From: Paenibacillus sp. MAEPY2
GTDB taxonomy: Bacteria > Bacillota > Bacilli > Paenibacillales > Paenibacillaceae
Direction: 5' to 3'
Assembly (NCBI RefSeq): GCF_000499205.1
Contig: NZ_AWUK01000036.1
Span: forward strand, 1-64,000
Length of the DNA: 64,000 bases
The notes beneath the pieces were generated by a model that saw nothing but the letters and a program-made list of their open reading frames with translations, ran no database searches and was not told the origin of the DNA. Position numbers and translations under genes: made by a program. Below, piece by piece: positions 16,088 to 24,270 of this stretch. Each line of letters starts with the position of its first letter. Within the stretch, counting starts at the first letter, position 1.

Positions 16088-16822
16088 ATGAAACAAAACA
16101 AATATGATGAAGCCGAATTTTTCGGCAATTACAGTCAGATGGCTAGATCCACCCAAGGACTGGAGGCAGCTGGTGAGTGGCATGAGCTGCAAACGATGCT
16201 GCCTGAATTAAAGGGCAAAAACATACTGGATCTGGGGTGCGGATTCGGTTGGCACTGTCGATATGCACGTGAGCAGCAGGCACGTTCGGTGGTTGGCGTG
16301 GATTTGTCTGAAAATATGTTGCAGCGTGCACGCGAGATGACGGATGACCCTCATATCGAGTACCAGCGGATGGCAATTGAGGATATTGATTTTGCACCCG
16401 GACAATTTGATGTGGTGATCAGCTCCCTGGCCTTGCATTATATCGAGCGTCTGGATCAGGTCTATGCCAAAATCAATGCATGTCTCGTTCACGGAGGCAC
16501 GTTTGTCTTGTCTGCGGAACATCCCATTTTCACTGCGCGGGCGGAGCAGGATTGGCATTATGGACCTGAGGGCGAGATACTGCACTGGCCTGTGGATCAT
16601 TATCATGAGGAAGGACAGCGGGTAGCGAACTTTCTGAATCAGGACGTGGTGAAATACCACCGGACGCTGGCGACGCATCTGAATGAATTGATTCAGGCGG
16701 GGTTTGTCATTCAACAGGTAGCCGAGTCCAAGCCATCCCCGGAGATGATGGAGCAGGTTCCCGGTATGCGAGACGAGAGTCGTCGACCGATGTTTCTCAT
16801 GATTGCTGCGGTTAAGGTGTGA
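16088..16822 (+). CDS. class I SAM-dependent methyltransferase
   Basis: The 244-residue protein has motif I NILDLGCGFGWHC (45-57) for SAM binding, VVGVDLSENMLQRAR as motif II, and FDVVISSLALHYIE as motif III/IV. It belongs to the Methyltransf_11/25 type with a C-terminal part containing HRTLATHLNELIQAGF. Substrate unknown. Ribosome binding site GGGAGGGA precedes the ATG. It stands alone between the MATE promoter and a sigma factor gene. Confidence 0.88.
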   Translation: MKQNKYDEAEFFGNYSQMARSTQGLEAAGEWHELQTMLPELKGKNILDLGCGFGWHCRYAREQQARSVVGVDLSENMLQRAREMTDDPHIEYQRMAIEDIDFAPGQFDVVISSLALHYIERLDQVYAKINACLVHGGTFVLSAEHPIFTARAEQDWHYGPEGEILHWPVDHYHEEGQRVANFLNQDVVKYHRTLATHLNELIQAGFVIQQVAESKPSPEMMEQVPGMRDESRRPMFLMIAAVKV

Positions 16823-16869
16823 GTAGCTTTCGCCGCAGATTGAATTTTATTTGGCTTTATCATAGATAG

Positions 16870-16910
16870 ACCAGCGCGTTCAGCACATGTGGACCTTGCT
16901 GGTTTATTTT
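16870..16910 (+). terminator. probable terminator of the methyltransferase gene
   Basis: ACCAGC and GCTGGT arms (16870-16875, 16898-16903) with a long interior are followed by TTATTTTAATTT. The stem is short. Confidence 0.4.
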
Positions 16911-16994
16911 AATTTGCAGGAAAGGGGGAAGAAATAAACCGTTTGGGAACCAAACCCGAATGGACGCAGTCTTATTAAGTGAGGTGAACATCAG

Positions 16995-17573
16995 TTGGAC
17001 TATCAATATCTGGCACATGCTCAGACCATCGACAATTACACACTTAGCAGCATGATGGATGACTACGGGAACGACGTATGGAATTACGCGTACTTTCTGA
17101 CCAAAAGTACCGAGCAGGCGGATGAATTGTCACAGGAAGTGTTTATCCGGGCATATTCCGGGATCGCCCATTTTCGCGGAGAATGCTCATTGAAGACATG
17201 GCTGCTGACCATTACTAGGAACACGACATTTACATACCGGAAATCCAGATTTTTTCGCAGCAGTTTATGGGGAGAGACCCTGCCAATCCACACGGAACAG
17301 GTTAATACGAGCCAAGGCGAAATGAAGCCCGAAAAATTTGTTCACCCTTCTGCCGAAGCTGAGGCGATCAGCAGGGAGCACGTTCATGAAATCTGGGACA
17401 TCATCATGGCTCTGCCGGACAAATTCCGGGAATTGCTTTTGCTGCATCTGAAGTATGAACTTACGACGGGGGAAATTGCGGAAATGCTGGGCATCAGCGC
17501 GGGAACGGTCAAATCGCGACTATCGAGGGCGAAGGCCAAAGTACGGAAACAGTGGGAGGAGCGAAGCGAATGA
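16995..17573 (+). CDS. ECF sigma factor
   Basis: The 192-residue protein has region 2 (about 20-85, DELSQEVFIRAYSGIAHFRG and SLKTWLLTITRNTTFTYRKS) and region 4 (about 130-185, LPDKFRELLLLHLKYELTTG, EIAEMLGISAGTVKSRLSRA). Start is TTG 16995 with AGGTGA eight bases upstream; no ATG is available nearby in frame. The stop overlaps the start of the downstream membrane protein as ATGA, the usual sigma/anti-sigma arrangement. A possible self-recognised promoter, GGAACC near 16946 with CAGTC 15 bases later, lies just upstream (weak). Confidence 0.9.
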   Translation: MDYQYLAHAQTIDNYTLSSMMDDYGNDVWNYAYFLTKSTEQADELSQEVFIRAYSGIAHFRGECSLKTWLLTITRNTTFTYRKSRFFRSSLWGETLPIHTEQVNTSQGEMKPEKFVHPSAEAEAISREHVHEIWDIIMALPDKFRELLLLHLKYELTTGEIAEMLGISAGTVKSRLSRAKAKVRKQWEERSE

Positions 17574-18829
17574 AACATATGGATGACGAATGGGAAAAAG
17601 TAGCCCGGCAGGAGCCGTTTGCGGCGTCTCCTTTTACCGAAGAGCATAAGCAGAACGTACTTCGTCAGGTAGCCTGGCTCAAATCGGGATCTGCACAGAA
17701 AATGAGTGATGCTGGGGATAAGTCTAACGAGCAACACGTTCGGCCGAATCAACGTAGACGCAGTCTTCGCTCTCGCAAAGCCATTATGGCATGCACGACG
17801 ATTGCAGCCGTGGCAGCGGCGGTCATTCTCTGGAACGGACAGATTGTGGAGCCGGTAATTGAAAAGGTATATCCCACAGCAGCGCTGCAATATACGGATG
17901 ACGCCGGCATGAGCTTGCTCACAGACAAGATGAAAAAAAATGTAGCCGTCACGATGCGAGACTATCTTGGCAAACAATTACTTATAACCAAAGTGAAGGA
18001 CCTGCCTGTCTCCGGAAGAGTGTCCGTCGAGGCTGGAAAAGAAGGAGATGCAGAATACGCGTTGATCTGGCTTGATGCGGCAACAGGCAATCTGCGTGAG
18101 GTACAGATGAGACGGGAGATGTCGGCTAATGAGCTTGAGCATCGTTATTTGCGTCAAATTCCGTCACTGCTTGAAGGGATAAAAAGTGACCCTACGCTAA
18201 AACCGATCTCAGCCAGACGTTATGTGAAAATGAAGCAGGGTCAGGAAAAACCGGTATGGTTCACAACAGTGTTTTTGGAGAATAGTAGGGGCAGTGGCAG
18301 TATCGAATGGACGAGGGATGAAGCAGTATCCGTTTCTGGTAGTGTGAGTTCAGATACTGTATCACAAGATTTAATAACAGAAGCCAGAATGTCGATTGAA
18401 GCCTTGTCTGGTGAGCCCGCACCTGATTTGAAAGATATAATTTTTGAACAAAATGGCAAGACGCTTGAAGATACTACGGACCTGTATTTTGGAGATCGGT
18501 ATTTAGTAAGTAGAATTGGTGGGAGATTTAGCAACGGATATACTGTAATGGATTACCAGAGGGGGATTCCAGAGCTTGAAACTCGGGAAGAGTATGAGCT
18601 TTACTTTGAGAAGTTACTTAACATGAAGGAAAGTGTAATCAGGCAGAACGCAGCACCAGTAATCAAACAAATGTTCAATATCGATCTTGATAAATATAAA
18701 CTTGAAAGAGATCCAAATACGCCTGGAATGGTCACATTTCGTTCAGCAGAGACAAAGATCTACAATACTTTTAAGGTTCGATATGAAGACGATGCACGGA
18801 TTACAATGATTACAAGAATTGACCTCTAG
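17570..18829 (+). CDS. membrane anti-sigma factor, putative
   Basis: The product (419 residues) starts at ATG 17570, preceded by GGAGGAG and overlapping the sigma stop codon. Residues 1-68 are cytoplasmic and charged, 70-88 form a single transmembrane helix (AIMACTTIAAVAAAVILW), and the remaining 330 residues would lie outside the membrane and sense a signal. No zinc-binding HxxxCxxC motif is present, so this is not a ZAS-type anti-sigma factor. Function as an anti-sigma factor is inferred from overlap with the sigma gene and from topology. Confidence 0.75.
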   Translation: MKHMDDEWEKVARQEPFAASPFTEEHKQNVLRQVAWLKSGSAQKMSDAGDKSNEQHVRPNQRRRSLRSRKAIMACTTIAAVAAAVILWNGQIVEPVIEKVYPTAALQYTDDAGMSLLTDKMKKNVAVTMRDYLGKQLLITKVKDLPVSGRVSVEAGKEGDAEYALIWLDAATGNLREVQMRREMSANELEHRYLRQIPSLLEGIKSDPTLKPISARRYVKMKQGQEKPVWFTTVFLENSRGSGSIEWTRDEAVSVSGSVSSDTVSQDLITEARMSIEALSGEPAPDLKDIIFEQNGKTLEDTTDLYFGDRYLVSRIGGRFSNGYTVMDYQRGIPELETREEYELYFEKLLNMKESVIRQNAAPVIKQMFNIDLDKYKLERDPNTPGMVTFRSAETKIYNTFKVRYEDDARITMITRIDL

Positions 18830-18887
18830 GCCTGACCCATATGGTACAATCAATTTAATAGATGATTGGATCATAAGGAGCATAACG

Positions 18888-19346
18888 ATGAAATATTTGG
18901 TGAGTTCATGTCTTGCTGGCGTAGCCTGCCGTTACAACGGAACAGCGAGTCTGGATGCAAAGATTCAGGAGCTTGTGGAGCAGGAACAGGCGAAGATGGT
19001 CTGCCCGGAGCTGCTTGGCGGATTTTCCACCCCGCGGGAGCCGGCTGAAATTATCGGCGGTACAGGTAAGGATGTGCTGGCAGGTACGGCCAAGGTCATT
19101 GAGAAGAGTGGCAACGACGTAACAGATCTATACATTAAAGGAGCCTATCAAACACTTGAATGGGCGCAGAAACTGGATGTCACCTGTGTAGTACTCAAAG
19201 AATTCAGTCCTTCCTGCGGCACACAGATGATCTACGATGGCAACTTTGCCAACCACAAAGTCGTGGGCGAAGGGGTTACTTCTGCTTTGCTGCGGCAAGA
19301 GGGGTTTACGGTCATCTCGGAAAATGAGTTTATGCAGCAGCTGTAA
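18888..19346 (+). CDS. DUF523 family protein
   Basis: ATG 18888 with AAGGAG nine bases upstream is preferred over the in-frame extension. The 152 residues match the DUF523 (YbbK-like) family: SCLAGVACRYNG near the N terminus, VCPELLGGFSTPREPAEI, and FSPSCGTQMIYDG near the C terminus. Conserved cysteines suggest metal or cluster binding; biochemical function is unknown. It is a single gene followed by a terminator. Confidence 0.88.
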   Translation: MKYLVSSCLAGVACRYNGTASLDAKIQELVEQEQAKMVCPELLGGFSTPREPAEIIGGTGKDVLAGTAKVIEKSGNDVTDLYIKGAYQTLEWAQKLDVTCVVLKEFSPSCGTQMIYDGNFANHKVVGEGVTSALLRQEGFTVISENEFMQQL

Positions 19347-19376
19347 TAATCATCATCGCTGACATGAACCACAGAT

Positions 19377-19418
19377 AAGTCGCCTTGGGGAGCAGCAGAT
19401 CCATGGCGACTTGTTTTT
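19377..19418 (+). terminator. terminator of the DUF523 gene
   Basis: AAGTCGCC and GGCGACTT arms (19377-19384, 19405-19412) are followed by GTTTTTGG. Confidence 0.65.
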
Positions 19419-19598
19419 GGTTACAACAGGGCATGCACTTGACCATAGAAAAACCTTGTTAGATAGCTATAGTTACTTTTATGAACTAAGAAACAACATT
19501 GTGCGTACTTTTATATTTGAATGATAGAATCTAAAATAACACTTAGATATCAGGGTGAACAAATGAACATAAACAAAAGAAAAGGATGTGCAGTTTTT

Positions 19599-20276
19599 AT
19601 GGAATCCTCATCAAAAGCCATTACGAAAGAAACCGTCTTGAACGCTTACCATTTTCGCCATGCAACCAAACAGTTTGATGCTTCACGTCTCATTCCGGCA
19701 GAAGATTTTGAGTATATTCTGGAAACGGGACGATTGTCGCCAAGCTCGATCGGATTGGAGCCATGGAAATTTCTGATTGTACAGAACTCGGACTTGCGCA
19801 AGCGTCTGTCCGAAGTTTCTTCCGGGGCTCAAAAACAATTGGCGGCGGCAAGCCATTTTATTGTTATTTTGGCGCGGTCTGATGCGAGTTATAACTCGCC
19901 ATACGCGGAATACATGCTGAAAGAAATCAAGGGCATGCCGGATGACGTATTTGAGTTGACTCGTGAAGCTTATGGCAAATTTCAAAATAACCAACGGATT
20001 CTGGAGAATCCCCGTACTTTATTGGACTGGGCGTCCAAACAGACTTACATTGCTCTCGGCAATATGATGACTGCAGCAGCGCTGATTGGTATCGATTCTT
20101 GCCCAATTGAAGGGTTTAACTATGAGGGCGTACATTCGATTCTGGAAGAAGAAGGTCTGCTGGAGGATGGACTATGGGATGTTTCCGTTATGGCAGCCTT
20201 TGGTTATCGTGCGGAAGATCCGCCACGCGAGAAATCCCGTCAGCCTTTGGAAAAAATCACTCAGTGGATTGATTGA
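19599..20276 (+). CDS. nitroreductase family NAD(P)H-dependent oxidoreductase
   Basis: The family-typical start MESSSKAITKETVLNAYHFR gives 225 residues. An ATG at 19563 with a GGGTGA site is an alternative giving 12 more. FMN-binding features of the nitroreductase fold are visible: FRHATKQFD near the N terminus, ETGRLSPSSIGLEPWKFL, and the C-terminal GYRAEDPPREKSRQP segment. It resembles YdgI/NfsB-type enzymes that reduce quinones or nitroaromatics with NAD(P)H. It lies upstream of a small HTH regulator and a flavin monooxygenase-like gene, so a redox-stress cluster is possible. Confidence 0.88.
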   Translation: MESSSKAITKETVLNAYHFRHATKQFDASRLIPAEDFEYILETGRLSPSSIGLEPWKFLIVQNSDLRKRLSEVSSGAQKQLAAASHFIVILARSDASYNSPYAEYMLKEIKGMPDDVFELTREAYGKFQNNQRILENPRTLLDWASKQTYIALGNMMTAAALIGIDSCPIEGFNYEGVHSILEEEGLLEDGLWDVSVMAAFGYRAEDPPREKSRQPLEKITQWID

Positions 20277-20443
20277 ATTTACGAACAAATCGGCATGACT
20301 ACCAGCATAAAAATGACTTCCGAGTGTGGGTATCTTTGATTTTGTAGGCATTGGAGCGGTAGATCACTTGTTCTTCAGCGGTATCCGTTATTTGGAGGCA
20401 GCGGCTTACCAATCTAGTCTAAACGCATACCCATGAATTTATT

Positions 20444-20476
20444 GGCAGGCCGGTTCGTTCGTCGAATCGGTCTGTC
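20444..20476 (+). terminator. long hairpin, possible terminator
   Basis: GGCAGGCCGGTTCG pairs along all 14 positions (with G-U pairs) with CGAATCGGTCTGTC around a five-base loop. The downstream run is only TAGTTTGC, so termination is uncertain. It lies 40 bases before the regulator gene. Confidence 0.4.
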
Positions 20477-20515
20477 TAGTTTGCAAAATGAAAGAAAGGC
20501 GGTATAATCGTACCC

Positions 20516-20827
20516 ATGGAAACTATACTCATATTCAAAGCATTATCCAACGAGACACGTCGACAGATTCTGTTGTGGCTCAAGAACCCAGAGCAACACT
20601 TTCCACCGCTGGAGCTATCCCAGCATCCGGATGCAGGAAAGAGCGGCATATGTGTTGGTACGATTCAGGTGAAGGCCGGACTGGCTCAATCCGTCATATC
20701 CAGCTATCTGCTGACCATGCTCAAAGCCGGGTTACTGATCTCCGAGCGCAGGGGACAGTGGACATATTATCGCCGCAACGAAGAAACTATTCGTCAATTT
20801 GCCGAGTACGTACAGCACGAGCTATAA
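20516..20827 (+). CDS. ArsR-type HTH transcriptional regulator
   Basis: The 103-residue protein begins METILIFKALSNETRRQILL, typical of ArsR-family winged-helix repressors. It continues with a recognition helix (AGLAQSVISSYLLTMLKAGL) and a wing (SERRGQWTYYRRNEE). No metal-binding CxC pair is evident, so the effector may be organic or redox. The gene ends 161 bases before the luciferase-like monooxygenase, which it may control. Confidence 0.85.
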   Translation: METILIFKALSNETRRQILLWLKNPEQHFPPLELSQHPDAGKSGICVGTIQVKAGLAQSVISSYLLTMLKAGLLISERRGQWTYYRRNEETIRQFAEYVQHEL

Positions 20828-20988
20828 GCCGGACGCCGAGACGGAAGCAAGAATGCAGGTGCAAGCGGGTATTCCGTCCGGATGTAAACGGCTTGAGGAG
20901 TAGCTCTGCACATCATTTTTTTACGCTTTTACATCTATATATCTGGATATACAAAAATAAATATAACTACAGAGGAGAACTATATATC

Positions 20989-22023
20989 ATGTCTACCGAA
21001 AACACAGCTGCATCCCATAAAAAACATATTAACGACGTTAAATTGTCCATTCTGGATCTGGCACCTGTCGTTGTAGGGGCCACACCTGCGGATGCGCTTC
21101 GCAACAGTCTGGATCTCGCTCAACACGCGGAGCGTTGGGGATATCACCGTTACTGGGTAGCGGAGCATCACAACATGCCAGGCATCGCTTCTTCAGCCAC
21201 TTCGGTTGTGATTGGTTACCTCGCGGGAGGAACGAAAACCATCCGTCTCGGTTCAGGTGGAATCATGCTGCCTAACCATGCGCCGCTTGTGATTGCCGAA
21301 CAATTTGGTACACTGGAGTCCCTGTATCCAGGCCGTATTGATCTTGGACTGGGCCGTGCACCGGGAAGTGACCGTCGCACATCATTAGCCCTGCGTAAAG
21401 ACCTCAACAGTGGTGAAGATTTCCCTGAATTGCTGGCTGAGCTTAGAGCCTACTTCGATGCTTCTGCTACATCGTATCATGCGCCCGTTCGTGCTGTTCC
21501 CGGTGAAGGATTGAATATCCCGATTTACCTGCTCGGCTCCAGTGATTTCAGTGCTCGTCTGGCCGGACAGCTGGGATTGCCGTTTGCTTTTGCCAGCCAC
21601 TTCTCACCGGATTACACCCGGATTGCACTTGAAACGTATCGGAGCAGTTTCCAGCCATCCGATCACTTGAAGGAACCCCATGTTATTGTGGGTGTAAATG
21701 CTGTCGTTGCGGATACCGACGAAGAAGCAGCATGGCTCGGTACAACGATGCAGCAGCAGTTCCTGAACATTATTCGCGGCACAACAGGATTGGTGCAGCC
21801 ACCAGCCGATATGGAAGGCAAATGGACAGATCGTGAGAAAGCCGGTGTAGAGCAGACGCTGAAAGCAGCTGTGAACGGTTCTCCGGAAACCGTGCGGGGT
21901 CAACTGGAATCATTTATCGCTCAGACCCAAGCGGATGAACTGATCATTACGTCGATGATCTATGATCATCAGGCACGCTTACACTCGTATGAGCTGATCG
22001 CTCAGCTGGCTGGTAAAGCATAA
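20989..22023 (+). CDS. LLM class flavin-dependent oxidoreductase
   Basis: ATG 20989 with AGAGGAG nine bases upstream starts a 344-residue luciferase-like monooxygenase. Motifs: SILDLAPVVVGATPADAL, RYWVAEHHNMPGIASSAT (conserved His pair), LGSGGIMLPNHAPLVIAEQF, and GRIDLGLGRAPGSD. The open frame continues upstream through the regulator gene to 20488, but that part is not coding in this frame. The family uses FMNH2 to oxidise small organic substrates; the substrate here is unknown. Confidence 0.92.
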   Translation: MSTENTAASHKKHINDVKLSILDLAPVVVGATPADALRNSLDLAQHAERWGYHRYWVAEHHNMPGIASSATSVVIGYLAGGTKTIRLGSGGIMLPNHAPLVIAEQFGTLESLYPGRIDLGLGRAPGSDRRTSLALRKDLNSGEDFPELLAELRAYFDASATSYHAPVRAVPGEGLNIPIYLLGSSDFSARLAGQLGLPFAFASHFSPDYTRIALETYRSSFQPSDHLKEPHVIVGVNAVVADTDEEAAWLGTTMQQQFLNIIRGTTGLVQPPADMEGKWTDREKAGVEQTLKAAVNGSPETVRGQLESFIAQTQADELIITSMIYDHQARLHSYELIAQLAGKA

Positions 22024-22086
22024 GCAAAAGCTTAACCAAAAGTATAGACAAGCAGCGAAGGCATAAGGATTTGCTGACATAATAAC

Positions 22087-22117
22087 GGTTTGTCTCTTCG
22101 GAGGCGAGCCTTTTTTT
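22087..22117 (+). terminator. terminator of the LLM oxidoreductase gene
   Basis: GGTTTGTCTC and GAGGCGAGCC pair at all ten positions (some G-U) around a TTCG tetraloop, followed by seven Ts. Confidence 0.85.
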
Positions 22118-22340
22118 GGTAGGGATATTTTTCAAAAGGAGTTCTATGGGGCATAAGGATCTTTTTAGGGTAAAATGATCTTACCGCTCTAATTTGAAAC
22201 GGTTAAACAGAGCCGTACGTATAAACTCAATGTGTTATACATATGTTGGCTTGTACAAGCTACTTTATGTGCAGTGAAGAAACATGCTGGTTTACAGCTT
22301 ATGCTTTGATAAAGGATACATAAGAGAGGAAGACACGCCT

Positions 22341-23501
22341 ATGGAGCAACCTGAGCAACCCCGCATTTGGCCGGATCGGTTTAAACGATTTTTTCTGAAT
22401 AACAAGTTTGTCCTTTTTCTGTTAATTCTGCTGCTGGTGGGACTGAACGTGATGGTTCTGACCAAAGTATCCTTTGTTCTGCATCCGCTCGCGGTACTGA
22501 TCAAGACGATTGTGCTGCCGATTATTCTGTCGGGTATTCTCTATTACCTGCTAAATCCGATTGTGGATGTCATGGAAAAGTGGAAGATCAAGCGAGGATG
22601 GTCCATTCTAATCTTGTATCTCGCTATCGGAGGTATCCTGACAGTCGTTGTACTGGCAGTCATTCCGGTCGTGCGTAACCAAATTACGGGGCTGATCGAG
22701 AATTTCCCAACGTATAGTGAGACGGTAAAGCATCAGTTTGAGGAACTTACGGGCAGCCAGCTGTTCAGCCAATTCCAGGAAGCGGTGAACCTGAACTCCC
22801 AAGACTGGTGGGGCACGATCTCCCAGAAAGCCACTGAGATTCTGAACTCGACCTGGACCCGATTGGGCGGATTCCTTGGAGCATTCACCGAGACGGTGCT
22901 GTCCATAGTAACGGTTCCGTTTATCCTGTTCTATCTGCTGAAAGACGGCAAGAAGCTTCCAGCGAAAATTCTGTCATTCCTGCCAATCAAGAGCCGTACG
23001 GGTGCAATGCATGTGCTGGAAGATATCAATCACCAGATCAGTTCGTTCATTCGCGGACAGATTATCGTCAGCTTCTGCATCGGTATTCTGCTCTACATTG
23101 GTTATATGATTATTGGTCTGGACTATGCGCTGATTCTTGCGATTATCGCATCGTTCACAAGTGTCGTTCCGTACCTGGGACCTGCAATCGCGATTACGCC
23201 TGCGTTGATCGTTGCCCTGGTCACTTCTCCGGTGATGCTGCTGAAGATGGTAGCCGTGTGGACCATTGTGCAATTAATTGAGGGTAAATTCATCTCACCT
23301 CAGATTATGGGCAAAACGCTCAAGATTCACCCGATCACGATTATCTTTGTCATTCTGACTTCAGGCAATCTGTTCGGTGTGGTGGGCATTCTGCTGGCCG
23401 TTCCGGGATACGCGGTGCTGAAAGTATGTGTGTCGCATATCTTCAACTGGTTCAAGGAACGATCCGGCCTGTATGATCCGAACAATAACGATCTATTGTA
23501 A
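22341..23501 (+). CDS. AI-2E family membrane transporter
   Basis: ATG 22341 (MEQPEQPRIW) follows GAGGAAG. An in-frame ATG at 22284 is less likely. The 386-residue protein has a first hydrophobic segment (FVLFLLILLLVGLNVMVL), a hydrophobic core with about eight helices, and the family landmark VTVPFILFYLLKDGKKLPAKI. It also has SFIRGQIIVSFCIGILLYIG and the C-terminal GKTLKIHPITIIFVILTSG. The family (PerM/YtvI-like) exports small molecules or ions and is named after AI-2 export by TqsA. Substrate unknown here. Confidence 0.9.
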   Translation: MEQPEQPRIWPDRFKRFFLNNKFVLFLLILLLVGLNVMVLTKVSFVLHPLAVLIKTIVLPIILSGILYYLLNPIVDVMEKWKIKRGWSILILYLAIGGILTVVVLAVIPVVRNQITGLIENFPTYSETVKHQFEELTGSQLFSQFQEAVNLNSQDWWGTISQKATEILNSTWTRLGGFLGAFTETVLSIVTVPFILFYLLKDGKKLPAKILSFLPIKSRTGAMHVLEDINHQISSFIRGQIIVSFCIGILLYIGYMIIGLDYALILAIIASFTSVVPYLGPAIAITPALIVALVTSPVMLLKMVAVWTIVQLIEGKFISPQIMGKTLKIHPITIIFVILTSGNLFGVVGILLAVPGYAVLKVCVSHIFNWFKERSGLYDPNNNDLL

Positions 23502-23568
23502 CCGGAGTGGGCAAGCCTAAGCTGAACCCCCATAATACACTTCTTTTTCTCCAAAACGGTGCCCTTAT

Positions 23569-23621
23569 ACAAAAGAACCCCCGTCCATCGGCTAACAGCC
23601 GAGAGGCGGGGGTTCTTTTGT
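23569..23621. terminator. bidirectional terminator
   Basis: ACAAAAGAACCCCCG and CGGGGGTTCTTTTGT are exact 15-base complements. The interior contains a small CGGCTAACAGCCG hairpin. It ends the AI-2E gene and the leftward cadC gene. Confidence 0.85.
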
Positions 23622-23640
23622 ATGACAGGCAGGCTAATGC

Positions 23641-24012
23641 CTAGCCATGTTTAATATGCTGGAGCGTTTGCAGGAAGATCTGCTCAATGTGTGCATCATC
23701 CAAAGAATAATACACGGTCTTGCCTTCTTTGCGCCGCTTGACGATCCGCATGTTGCGAAGCGACCGCAGCTGGTGCGAAATGGCCGACTGTCCCATATCG
23801 AGCAGCACCGTCAGATCGTGCACACATAATTCCTTCTGCAACAGCGCATCAATAATACGAAGCCGTGTCGGGTCGCTGAAAGCCTTGAACCAATCAGCCA
23901 TCTCGGAAGAGGTCTCGCGATCCATGAGAGAAGCACGAAGGGTCTGCACGTCAGCCTCTGTTCCAGAGCAGGCCGCATCGCATTCGGCAGGAGCTTTAAC
24001 CGGTTGTTCCAT
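23641..24012 (-). CDS. cadC: ArsR/CadC-type metal-responsive repressor
   Basis: The 123-residue winged-helix repressor has N-terminal cysteines (AECDAACSG), a sensing-helix cysteine (KELCVHDL, where CadC usually has CxC), and a C-terminal DDAHIEQIFLQTLQHIKHG that matches the alpha-5 zinc site of CzrA/CadC. DNA-binding helix: MGQSAISHQLRSLRNMRIV. It is transcribed divergently from the P-type ATPase, and an ArsR-type operator lies between them. It should release the DNA on binding Cd, Zn or Co. Symbol by similarity; metal specificity not proven. Confidence 0.88.
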   Translation of the reverse strand: MEQPVKAPAECDAACSGTEADVQTLRASLMDRETSSEMADWFKAFSDPTRLRIIDALLQKELCVHDLTVLLDMGQSAISHQLRSLRNMRIVKRRKEGKTVYYSLDDAHIEQIFLQTLQHIKHG

Positions 24013-24185
24013 TTCCTATCACCACCTATATGAACTCAACCTTTGATCAAATGTTCTTCGATAAGCCTATTATATCCAAAAAACGTCTAAAGCGAAATGA
24101 TTACTATTAGCATATTCTGTATGAAAAATCAACTGGAATTGTTGACACTCATGTTTAGGCGTGCATATAATAGGGTTAACAAAAC

Positions 24186-24205
24186 ATATGAATGATTGCT
24201 CATAT
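24186..24205. promoter_or_regulatory. ArsR/CadC-type operator
   Basis: ATATGA and TCATAT half sites are separated by eight bases, the form of cadC operators in other Firmicutes. It sits 66 bases before the cadA start codon in the shared intergenic region. Confidence 0.65.
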
Positions 24206-24270
24206 ATTGATTGTAAGATCAAAAAAATTACGGATAACTTTGTTTTACGTATGCAAAGGGGAGAGTTCAC

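Noticed and set aside
20488..20988. Long N-terminal extension of the LLM oxidoreductase frame
   Set aside because: It overlaps the well-supported ArsR-type gene in another frame, has no family match, and a strong ribosome binding site lies at 20989.
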